Below, piece after piece: positions 1-6,832 of a DNA stretch of 22,174 nt. The notes beneath the pieces were generated by a model, which was not told the DNA's origin, searched no databases, and worked only from the letters and a program-made list of their open reading frames with translations. Positions within the stretch are counted from its first letter, which is position 1. Each line of letters starts with the position of its first letter. This stretch comes from Oscillospiraceae bacterium (GTDB lineage Bacteria > Bacillota > Clostridia > Saccharofermentanales > Saccharofermentanaceae), in NCBI GenBank assembly GCA_902803695.1, contig CADCQX010000186.1, forward strand, positions 1-22,174, read 5' to 3'. A program made the position numbers and the translations under genes.

Positions 1-1
1 C

Positions 2-811
2 TTGGATCTATCCTTGAAGATGATAGTCGGAGATGACCTGGTAATCGGTTCTTATGATGAGAACTGGCGCTTTGTCTCGGGAAGACCGAGCGATCTCATG
101 GTCACATTCAACCCTAAGCGTCCGGGCAGGGGAGTAATGATAAACCTCGACCCGAAGGACAGATTTAAAGTTACGGTATCCCTCAACATGCCGGCAGCTG
201 ATTACGATGTCGAGCTCTTTGTTGCTGTGGTAAAGAGGATCGCGACCGAATGGAGAGCATCCGTAAGAAACCAGGCTAAGGAATACATGCCGGCTGAGGT
301 CTTTGCAGCTAACGAGGAGAACATCAAGAAGTTCAATACCGAGTCGATCCAGACGGCTTCCAAGAACATTATCGACGGCAAGGCTGATTCCTTCTGTGTC
401 TTCGGTGCTTTCTGGCCGCTTTACATGGGTATCGACGAAGCTAAGCTCTTTGATTCAGATCCTTCCGAATTCGATAAATGGCTCGTTTCCAAGCAGGACA
501 TCGATGCTTTCTATTCAGGCGTAAGTTTCTACAAGAAGGAAGGCAACATCAAGGGCTGCTACGCCATCATGTCAGACGTGGAATATGTTTTCCCTAAAAA
601 GCCTCGCGTTCCGTTCGGAATGGCCGTTAACGGTAAGCCTTTGGAGTGCGACAATTACTTTGTATGTGTCGGCAACGACAAAGATATGTTAGGCGAGATC
701 CCTTTTGACACGTTCTTGAACAAACTTCCAAAGGATAAGGTCTCTGAATACGATATCAACGATATTCTTATCGGACCTTTTACAGAGGAAGAGATCAAAG
801 CTTTTTTGTGA
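2..811 (+). CDS. DUF4299-like protein, 5' truncated by the window edge
   Basis: The reading frame is open from the first bases of the window, so the true start very probably lies upstream; the TTG at position 2 has no visible ribosome binding site. At least 269 residues are present. There is no signal peptide or membrane segment in the visible part, so it is probably cytoplasmic. The protein is rich in aromatic and acidic residues, has no catalytic motif I can recognise, and ends with a short acidic helix (TEEEIKAFL). Its size and general pattern resemble the DUF4299 family of Bacillota proteins, whose function is unknown; this is a recollection of family style, not a search result. It is followed after 27 nt by a hydrolase gene with its own GAGGAAG ribosome binding site, so the two are probably co-transcribed. 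Confidence in coding is high and in the family name modest. Confidence 0.75.
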   Translation: MDLSLKMIVGDDLVIGSYDENWRFVSGRPSDLMVTFNPKRPGRGVMINLDPKDRFKVTVSLNMPAADYDVELFVAVVKRIATEWRASVRNQAKEYMPAEVFAANEENIKKFNTESIQTASKNIIDGKADSFCVFGAFWPLYMGIDEAKLFDSDPSEFDKWLVSKQDIDAFYSGVSFYKKEGNIKGCYAIMSDVEYVFPKKPRVPFGMAVNGKPLECDNYFVCVGNDKDMLGEIPFDTFLNKLPKDKVSEYDINDILIGPFTEEEIKAFL

Positions 812-838
812 TCGTTTTCGAGAGAGAGGAAGATCAAT

Positions 839-1714
839 ATGATAACTGAAAGACCTGTTCCTCCATGGGCATCTGAGATCCCTGAAGGTTCATTTATCTC
901 ATACGATCCTACATACCCTACGGGCAAGTATTTCGGACGCTTCAGATCCGGTAATGCCCACGGCCTTAAGTACTATTATTTCGACCCGACCGAGCACGGC
1001 TATCCTTCGAAGGAGGGCTATCCGCTCCTGGTCTTTTTGCACGGGAAATCCAATGCTCTCGTGGGCGATCTTTGCATCAACTACTCCGGTTCTGAGATGT
1101 TCTCGTCCGATGAATACCAGAAGACCTTGAACGGTGCCTACATCCTCGTTCCGATCGCCAACGAATACCGCACGGAAGATGACGTTCTCGGCACCTGGGA
1201 TGAGAGTTATATCGACCCGGTGATGGCTCTTATAAACGAGTTCGCTGATAAGTATTCCTGCGGCGCTAAGATCCTTCTCGGAAATTCCGCGGGCGGCCGC
1301 TTCGCATTTACTCTGGCAAAGCACGACCCGTCTGCTTTTGACGTGATCATCCCTGTCGGCGCTGCTACCATCCCGGACGATAAAGTACTGGACGTTTTCG
1401 ATGAGAAAGGACTCTGTCTCTTCTTTGCTGACGGCAAACGCGACGAGATAACGGGTTTTGAGGAAAATGTCACCCCCAGGATCCCGCGCCTTCAGAAGAT
1501 GAAGAACGTGTTCCTTTTTACGCCTGACTGGGTCTATAACGGCGACAAGGGAATCGCCTCCATCAACTTCGGCTTCGAGATGGGCCAGCACTGCCTCATG
1601 AACGGCATTCAGTCCAACCTTATGTTTGATGACGGAACTCCTATGGATCCGCGCCTCCCGAACGGCGTGACAGGCTGGATCGCCGATTATCTTTCTTCTC
1701 GAAAACAACCTTAA
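839..1714 (+). CDS. alpha/beta hydrolase (esterase-like)
   Basis: A 291-residue protein with the alpha/beta-hydrolase layout. An oxyanion-hole strand ends in LHGK (residues 67-70), the nucleophile elbow is GNSAGG with Ser150, an acid lies in FADGKRDE (Asp198 or Asp202), and the likely catalytic His is His251 in MGQHC. The distance of about 100 residues from Ser to His is normal for the fold. No signal peptide is visible, so it should be cytoplasmic. The arrangement recalls feruloyl-esterase/LpqC-like and phospholipase/carboxylesterase-type enzymes, but the substrate cannot be read from the sequence. The ATG is preceded by GAGAGAGGAAG at suitable spacing. It lies 27 nt after the DUF4299-like gene and is probably in the same operon. 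No clear terminator follows. Confidence 0.88.
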   Translation: MITERPVPPWASEIPEGSFISYDPTYPTGKYFGRFRSGNAHGLKYYYFDPTEHGYPSKEGYPLLVFLHGKSNALVGDLCINYSGSEMFSSDEYQKTLNGAYILVPIANEYRTEDDVLGTWDESYIDPVMALINEFADKYSCGAKILLGNSAGGRFAFTLAKHDPSAFDVIIPVGAATIPDDKVLDVFDEKGLCLFFADGKRDEITGFEENVTPRIPRLQKMKNVFLFTPDWVYNGDKGIASINFGFEMGQHCLMNGIQSNLMFDDGTPMDPRLPNGVTGWIADYLSSRKQP

Positions 1715-1737
1715 AATTCTTCCGCGAAATCATCCTG

Positions 1738-1773
1738 ATGTACCATTAATGACACCCCCTTGAGTGTTATAAT
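1738..1773 (+). promoter_or_regulatory. candidate promoter of the DUF2130 gene with a shared upstream motif
   Basis: A perfect TATAAT -10 box lies at 1768-1773, about 48 nt before the start codon. No good TTGACA-type -35 is present. The -35 zone is instead occupied by ATGTACCATTAATGA (1738-1752), whose core CATTAATG is a palindrome. The same 15 bases occur on the minus strand in front of rmuC (21439-21453) at nearly the same distance from a -10 box. This could be an operator or activator site; that is inference. Confidence 0.5.
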
Positions 1774-1821
1774 CTGTGCATAAGAGTTTTAGTTTCATTC
1801 CGTCAGATGAGGAGGAATATT

Positions 1822-3078
1822 ATGCAGGAAATCAAGTGCCCTAAGTGCGGTGAAGTTTTTCAGGTAGACGAATCAGGTTACGCTGCTATCGTTAAGCAGG
1901 TCAGAGATAAGGAATTCAGTAAGGAAGTCCAGCAGGAAAAGGAAAATGCGGTCAAGATCGCCGTTGCCGATGTCGAGAAGGACAAGGACAAGATCATCGC
2001 CGAACTTCGCGAGAAGCTCGCCATTGCCGATATGGAAAAAGAGGCTGCCTTGAGAGATGCGGAAGCAGAAGGCAAGAAGATTCTTTCCGAGAAGGATAGC
2101 GAGATCATCCAGCTTAAGTCCCAGATGCAGATCGACAAGACAAATTCCGAATTGCAGATCAAGGAAGCGATCATCGAGAAGGATAAGAAGATCACTGAGC
2201 TTTCCAATCAGCTCGAATTGAACAGACAGAGCTTCGAGCTTAAGGAGAAGAACCTTATAGAGGCTCATCAGAACGAGCTCAAGCAGAAGGATGAAGCGAT
2301 CGATTACTATAAGGATCTTAAGACCAGCATGTCCACCAAGATGATCGGTGAATCCCTTGAGCAGTACTGTCTTGACGAGTTTAATAAGATCAGGCTCGCA
2401 GCTTTCCCTAATGCCGAATTCGGTAAGGATAACGAGATATCCTCCACAGGTTCCAAGGGCGATTTCATTTACCGTGAATATGATGAGAACGGAATGGAAT
2501 TGCTGTCCATCATGTTTGAGATGAAAAATGAGATGGACTCCACTGAGAAGAAACATCTCAACAGGAATTTCTTTAAGGAACTGGATAAGGACAGAAACGA
2601 GAAGAAGTGCGAATACGCAGTTCTCGTATCTTTGCTCGAAGCAGACAGCACGGTCTATCAGGGAATCACGGACGTCTCCTATGAATATGACAAGATGTAC
2701 GTCGTAAGACCTCAGTGTTTCATCTCGATGATAACGATCCTTCGTAACGCAGCTCTTAAGGCTCTCGATGCGAGAAGGGAACTTGCTCTTGTCAGAAATC
2801 AGAATATAGACATCACCAATTTCGAGCAGGAGATGAACGACTTTAAGGATAAGTTCGGCAGGAACTACAGGATCGCCAGTGAGAAGTTCCAGACTGCCAT
2901 CGATGAGATCGACAAGACTATAAGCCATCTTCAGAAGACCAAGGATGCACTCCTTTCTTCCGAGAATAATCTGAGACTTGCCAACAACAAGGCACAGGAT
3001 CTTTCCATCAAGAGACTTACGAAGAATAATCCTACGATGAAGGCCAAGTTTGACGAGCTCAACAACGGCGAAGAGTAA
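1822..3078 (+). CDS. DUF2130 coiled-coil protein (PD-(D/E)XK nuclease-like)
   Basis: An in-frame ATG at 1807 lies before and overlaps the AGGAGG ribosome binding site, so the ATG at 1822 (MQEIKCPKCG) is the better start, giving 418 residues. The N-terminus has one CPKC pair (Cys6, Cys9), like half of a zinc ribbon. Residues about 25-165 are a long charged coiled coil, 170-345 match the DUF2130/COG4487 pattern, and 350-400 return to coiled coil. Within the core, Asp214 and the Glu233-Met-Lys235 triad (FEMK) fit a PD-(D/E)XK nuclease-type active site, and a Glu-containing helix (GESLEQ, 176-181) precedes them. Biochemical function is unknown. It has no membrane segment. It resembles RmuC, encoded later in this window, in pairing a coiled coil with a possible nuclease core. 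Confidence 0.88.
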   Translation: MQEIKCPKCGEVFQVDESGYAAIVKQVRDKEFSKEVQQEKENAVKIAVADVEKDKDKIIAELREKLAIADMEKEAALRDAEAEGKKILSEKDSEIIQLKSQMQIDKTNSELQIKEAIIEKDKKITELSNQLELNRQSFELKEKNLIEAHQNELKQKDEAIDYYKDLKTSMSTKMIGESLEQYCLDEFNKIRLAAFPNAEFGKDNEISSTGSKGDFIYREYDENGMELLSIMFEMKNEMDSTEKKHLNRNFFKELDKDRNEKKCEYAVLVSLLEADSTVYQGITDVSYEYDKMYVVRPQCFISMITILRNAALKALDARRELALVRNQNIDITNFEQEMNDFKDKFGRNYRIASEKFQTAIDEIDKTISHLQKTKDALLSSENNLRLANNKAQDLSIKRLTKNNPTMKAKFDELNNGEE

Positions 3079-3135
3079 TGTCCTAAGCCTTTCTCCATTC
3101 AAAAAAGATTGATACGCATTGTTCGGTTTTTTCTG

Positions 3136-3141
3136 TATAAT
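3136..3141 (+). promoter_or_regulatory. candidate -10 box for the flavodoxin-HAD operon
   Basis: A perfect TATAAT sits about 33 nt before the flavodoxin start. A TTGATA at 3109-3114 would be a -35 but the spacer is 21 nt, which is too long, so only the -10 box is supported. Confidence 0.4.
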
Positions 3142-3173
3142 GAACTTAGAATTGGAAAGAAATGGTGAAAGGT

Positions 3174-3671
3174 ATGAAACGAGCTATAATCTTTTACTCC
3201 TTTGAGGGTAATACGAGAGAAGCAGCTGAGAAGATATCGAAGATCATCGGTGCAGATCTTATCGAGATCAAACCGGTCAACGATATCCCTGAATCAGGTC
3301 CCGGCAAGTTTATGGCCGGCGGCGGTAAAGCATTGTTCGGATTCGGGTCAGCTTTTTATCCGGTAGAAGATGATCTGGATTCCTACGACGAGTTCATTCT
3401 CGGAACTCCGGTATGGGCCGGAAGAGCAGCTCCTTACCTTATGGCTTTCCTGAAAAATGAGTCGGTCCGCGGTAAATTCACGGGTGTTTTCACTTTGAGC
3501 GGAAGCGGCAATAACAAGTCCTGCATAAAGCAGCTTAAGAAGAAACTCCCGAATCTCCGTTACGACGTGTCCCTTTGTGACAGAGTCGGAAGAGATGAGG
3601 AAGAGACCAACAAAGCTATCGAGTTCTTTGCAGGCAACTATAAGATTCCGAACGAGGATTTGAAGACCTGA
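3174..3671 (+). CDS. flavodoxin family protein
   Basis: A 165-residue flavodoxin-fold protein. The first strand IIFYS leads into the FMN phosphate loop SFEGNT (residues 9-14), and the later GTPVWAGRAAPYLMAFL segment is the typical second flavin-contact loop of the flavodoxin group seen in Clostridia. It should bind FMN and act in cytoplasmic electron transfer or as a small NAD(P)H-linked reductase; the partner is unknown. I chose ATG 3174 (MKRAIIFYS) because GGTGA lies 5 nt upstream and it gives the usual short N-terminus. An ATG at 3162 (MVKGMKRAII) is possible with a weaker GGA site. The stop codon overlaps the next start (TGATG), so it is translationally coupled to the HAD phosphatase. Confidence 0.9.
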   Translation: MKRAIIFYSFEGNTREAAEKISKIIGADLIEIKPVNDIPESGPGKFMAGGGKALFGFGSAFYPVEDDLDSYDEFILGTPVWAGRAAPYLMAFLKNESVRGKFTGVFTLSGSGNNKSCIKQLKKKLPNLRYDVSLCDRVGRDEEETNKAIEFFAGNYKIPNEDLKT

Positions 3672-4465
3672 TGTCAGAAGAGATTAAGATTGTTGCGACT
3701 GACTTGGATGGTACGCTTCTTGATTCAGACAAGAATGTACCCCAAGGCTTTGAAGATCTTGTGCTTAAACACGACGAGATCGCTTTTGTCATAGCCAGCG
3801 GCAGACAGTATTACAATATCCTGGACCTTTTTCCGAAGTGCGAAGACAAGCTGTTCTTCATCGCAGAGAACGGCGCTCTCGTCATACGTGGCGGCAAGGT
3901 CCTTCACAAGGACCCGATGGACAGAGCCGATGTGGATGCCTGCATAAAGGAATTCTCCGATCCTTCTGTCTGTTCCCTGATCCTTTGCGGCGTCAACTCC
4001 GCCTATATGCTCAAGACAGCATCAAAGGACTGCTACGAGAATTCCTACAAATACTACAAGAGGCTTCTTTTTGTCGATTCTTTCGAAAACATTGAGGACG
4101 ACATCTTGAAGATCGCTATCTTTGTCGAGGGATACCGTGCCAACGACTACTTCAATGAGATCACTCCTATCAACGACAGGCTCGACTATCTCCTTTCCGG
4201 CAACTGCTGGATCGACATCGCCAACAAGAGCGTCAGCAAAGGCGGTGCGATGAGAAAGATCCAGAGTATCACGGGCGCCTCCTGTGAAACGTCCCTGGCT
4301 TTCGGTGATTACCTTAACGATGAATCACTCCTTCTGTCCTGCGGCCGGAGCTGCGCCATGACCAATGCTCATCCTGAGCTCAAGAAGATCGCTTCTTTTG
4401 AGTCTGTAGCCTCAAACGACGAGAACGGTGTTATGAGGACTTTGGAAAAACTCTCGATATGTTAA
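3671..4465 (+). CDS. HAD superfamily phosphatase, Cof/IIB type
   Basis: A 264-residue HAD hydrolase with all four motifs: DLDGT (nucleophile Asp11, acid/base Asp13), Ser43 in IASGRQ, Lys190 in SVSKGGAM, and FGDYLNDE (Asp213, Asn216, Asp217) for the metal. The position of the cap between motifs II and III fits subfamily IIB (Cof-type), whose members dephosphorylate sugar phosphates, flavin or nucleotide intermediates. The substrate cannot be deduced here. Its proximity to a flavodoxin makes a flavin-related role possible but unproven. Translation is coupled to the upstream gene by a one-base stop/start overlap. Confidence 0.92.
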   Translation: MSEEIKIVATDLDGTLLDSDKNVPQGFEDLVLKHDEIAFVIASGRQYYNILDLFPKCEDKLFFIAENGALVIRGGKVLHKDPMDRADVDACIKEFSDPSVCSLILCGVNSAYMLKTASKDCYENSYKYYKRLLFVDSFENIEDDILKIAIFVEGYRANDYFNEITPINDRLDYLLSGNCWIDIANKSVSKGGAMRKIQSITGASCETSLAFGDYLNDESLLLSCGRSCAMTNAHPELKKIASFESVASNDENGVMRTLEKLSIC

Positions 4466-4504
4466 AATACTACGTAGAACTAACTGAGATAAGGGAGTAA
4501 CGAT

Positions 4505-4849
4505 ATGCCGATCATCAAGAATTCAAAGATTAAAGACAGAGATTTAAAGCCGCTTTTGACCGATTGGGACGATGCTGACGGCTGTTTTGCCACAGACATG
4601 ATCATCGTTGACGGCATGAAGATCGGCTATATGTACAGGGAAGAGCCTGTAAACGATTACGACAGCGGCTGGAGATTTCTTGCAGGAACCGAATCCTCGG
4701 GCTATATGAACAATCCGAAGAACGGCGGAGCATATACCCTTAACAAGCTCGCAAACTACGATCCTGAGATAATCCCTCTCCTGAAATCTCCTTGCGGAAC
4801 CGCCTATAAGCGTGACGCAATGGGCGTTTTGCAAAAAGTTGAGGAGTAA
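4505..4849 (+). CDS. DUF2185 / Imm33-like protein
   Basis: A 114-residue soluble protein matching the DUF2185 pattern closely: the block YMYREEPVNDYDSGWRFLAG, then SGYMNNP, then NYDPEIIPLL and GTAYKRD at the C-terminus. DUF2185 has been grouped with the immunity-protein-like Imm33 domain linked to polymorphic toxins, but many copies, like this one, stand alone. No toxin gene is adjacent. A GGGAG ribosome binding site lies 6 nt before the ATG. A weak promoter inside the end of the HAD gene (TTGGAA...TAAAAT, 15-nt spacer) is possible; otherwise it is transcribed with the flavodoxin-HAD pair. Confidence 0.85.
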   Translation: MPIIKNSKIKDRDLKPLLTDWDDADGCFATDMIIVDGMKIGYMYREEPVNDYDSGWRFLAGTESSGYMNNPKNGGAYTLNKLANYDPEIIPLLKSPCGTAYKRDAMGVLQKVEE

Positions 4850-4901
4850 TCTTCTACAAAAAGTAGTTAAAAAACAGTAAAAATCCTATAGAAAAAAACG
4901 A

Positions 4902-4930
4902 TTAAAAATCAGCCCTCCGTAAAGTAATAT
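4902..4930 (+). promoter_or_regulatory. possible glmS promoter
   Basis: TTAAAA (4902-4907) and TAATAT (4925-4930) are separated by 17 nt in a very AT-rich gap. Each is an imperfect match. A second -10-like TATAGA lies at 4887-4892. Which one is used decides whether the inverted repeat at 4911-4949 is an RNA hairpin. Confidence 0.3.
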
Positions 4931-4949
4931 AAAAGCGAACGGAGGTGCT
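4911..4949 (+). promoter_or_regulatory. inverted repeat covering the glmS ribosome binding site
   Basis: AGCCCTCCGT (4911-4920) is complementary to ACGGAGGTGCT (4939-4949), giving 7 bp plus 3 bp separated by one bulged base, with an 18-nt loop. The right arm contains the GGAGG ribosome binding site of glmS, three bases before the ATG. If both arms are transcribed the hairpin would hide the ribosome binding site. The gap before glmS is only 103 nt and does not show the glmS ribozyme found in many Bacillota. Confidence 0.55.
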
Positions 4950-4952
4950 TTT

Positions 4953-6809
4953 ATGTGCGGAATTGTCGGTTATATCGGAGCAAGGAACACTTTATCGGTT
5001 CTCATCAAAGGGCTTGAGTGCCTGGAGTACCGCGGCTATGATTCTGCAGGAGTATCCTTCATCCAAAACGGCAAACTGAACGTTATCAAGAAGAAGGGCA
5101 AGGTCAAAGAACTCTATAAGCTCATGGATGACAGCGGTTATGATCTTTCCGAGAAGGGCAAGAACAGCATTTCCGCAGGTATCGGCCACACCAGATGGGC
5201 TACCCACGGTGCACCGAGTGACGAGAACTCCCACCCTCATATGTCAATGAACGGCAAGATCTGCGTTGTTCATAACGGTATCATCGAGAACTATGCCGAA
5301 CTTCGTTCTTTCCTTAGAAAAAAGGGCTATGAGTTCGCTTCCGATACTGATACGGAAGTAGCAGCTCAGCTTATCGAATACTATTACACAAAAAAGGAGC
5401 ATGACTTCGAAGGCTCTATCAGAAGAGCGCTTCAGGATATCGTAGGTTCCTATGCTCTCTGTGTCCTCTGCGTCGATTATCCTGACAGGATCATCTGTGC
5501 CAAGAAGGACAACCCGATCGTCATCGGTATCGGAGATAAGGAGAACTTCATAGCTTCCGATATCCCTGCTTTGATCGAATACACCAGAGATGTCGTCTTC
5601 ATGGAAGATAACTGCATCCTTATCATGACCAAGGACTCAATTACCATAAAGGATGTTCACGGTGAGGTCCTTGATTACGAAGTCGCTCACGTCGATTGGG
5701 ACACGGATGCCGCACAGAAGGGCGGTTATGCACACTTCATGATGAAGGAGATGTTCGAAGAACCTAAGGTTTTCGAGGCTACAGTAGCTCCGAGGATCAA
5801 GGATGGAGATATCTTCCTTGAGCATTTCCCGTGCACCAAGGAATTCGTTTCAAATATCAACAGTATCAATATCGTAGCCTGCGGAACGGCATACCATGCG
5901 GGCTGTATCGGAAAGTATCTTATCGAGAAGCTTTGCAGGATACCTGTCACGTGTACGGTCGCAAGTGAGTTTATCTATTCCGATCCGATCATCGATGAAC
6001 ACACCCTTACGGTTGTCATATCCCAGTCCGGTGAGACGCTTGATACCAGAAATGCCATGAGAGAAGCAAAGAACAGAGGCAGTCAGACTTTGGCTATCGT
6101 TAACGTTATCGGAAGTACCATTGCCCGTGAGTCGGATTACGTGCTCTATACGGCAGCCGGCCCTGAGATCTCAGTAGCTTCCACCAAGGCTTATACGACA
6201 CAGCTCGGCTGTGTGTATCTGCTGGCGCTCAAGTTTGCGAAGGTACTCGGAAAGATCACGCCGGAGAAGTATGCAGACTATCAGTATGAACTTCTGGAAA
6301 TGCCTTCCAAACTTCAGAAGATACTGGATGTTCAGGACAGGATCCAGAGATTTGCTTCCGCGGAATATAACGCTGAGAGCATCTTCTTTATCGGCAGAGG
6401 TCTTGATTACTACCTCTCCATGGAAGCTTCCTTAAAGCTCAAGGAGATCTCATATATCCACTCCGAGGCTTATGCCGGAGGAGAACTTAAGCACGGAACC
6501 ATCGCTCTGATCGAGGACGGCACGCTCGTAGTAAGTCCGATAACTCAGGATGAACTTGCCGGCAAGATGGAGTCCAATATCAAAGAGGTAAGCACCAGAG
6601 GAGCAACGGTACTTGCCATCATCCCGGAGCGCTTCGCCGAAAGGGAATTCTCGTGTAACGAGAAGTTCATCATCCCGGATTGCGACGAACTTTTTGCTCC
6701 GATACTTACCGCACTTCCTTGTCAGCTCTTTGCCTACTACATGGCCGTTAACAAGGGATGCGACATCGACAAACCGAGAAATCTTGCAAAGTCGGTTACC
6801 GTTGAATAA
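4953..6809 (+). CDS. glmS: glutamine--fructose-6-phosphate aminotransferase (isomerizing)
   Basis: GlmS makes glucosamine-6-phosphate from fructose-6-phosphate and glutamine, the first step toward UDP-GlcNAc and peptidoglycan. The 618-residue protein starts MCGIVGYIG, leaving Cys2 as the catalytic N-terminal nucleophile of the glutaminase domain (about 1-240, with HTRWATHG and HNGIIEN). Two SIS sugar-isomerase domains follow; the first has SQSGETLDT and STKAYTTQL, and the chain ends in the signature NLAKSVTVE with the catalytic Lys at 613. Length is slightly above the usual 600-610. The ribosome binding site ACGGAGG is strong but lies in an inverted repeat. No glmS ribozyme is evident. purF starts 23 nt downstream, so they are likely co-transcribed. 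Confidence 0.98.
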   Translation: MCGIVGYIGARNTLSVLIKGLECLEYRGYDSAGVSFIQNGKLNVIKKKGKVKELYKLMDDSGYDLSEKGKNSISAGIGHTRWATHGAPSDENSHPHMSMNGKICVVHNGIIENYAELRSFLRKKGYEFASDTDTEVAAQLIEYYYTKKEHDFEGSIRRALQDIVGSYALCVLCVDYPDRIICAKKDNPIVIGIGDKENFIASDIPALIEYTRDVVFMEDNCILIMTKDSITIKDVHGEVLDYEVAHVDWDTDAAQKGGYAHFMMKEMFEEPKVFEATVAPRIKDGDIFLEHFPCTKEFVSNINSINIVACGTAYHAGCIGKYLIEKLCRIPVTCTVASEFIYSDPIIDEHTLTVVISQSGETLDTRNAMREAKNRGSQTLAIVNVIGSTIARESDYVLYTAAGPEISVASTKAYTTQLGCVYLLALKFAKVLGKITPEKYADYQYELLEMPSKLQKILDVQDRIQRFASAEYNAESIFFIGRGLDYYLSMEASLKLKEISYIHSEAYAGGELKHGTIALIEDGTLVVSPITQDELAGKMESNIKEVSTRGATVLAIIPERFAEREFSCNEKFIIPDCDELFAPILTALPCQLFAYYMAVNKGCDIDKPRNLAKSVTVE

Positions 6810-6832
6810 TCTAACCAGTGGGGGACAAAAAC

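Noticed and set aside
899..1708. Long minus-strand frame opposite the alpha/beta hydrolase
   Set aside because: It is a shadow of a gene with clear catalytic motifs on the plus strand; no domain and no ribosome binding site.
1873..3102. 409-residue minus-strand frame opposite the DUF2130 gene
   Set aside because: The leucine/isoleucine-rich composition is the complement of Lys/Glu-rich coiled-coil codons; the plus-strand gene is well supported.
3109..3141. TTGATA/TATAAT as a full promoter before the flavodoxin gene
   Set aside because: The spacer is 21 nt, outside the normal range, so only the -10 box is listed.
4850..4952. glmS ribozyme upstream of glmS
   Set aside because: The gap is only 103 nt, AT-rich, and shows one inverted repeat rather than the multi-helix ribozyme with a cleavage site well upstream of the start.
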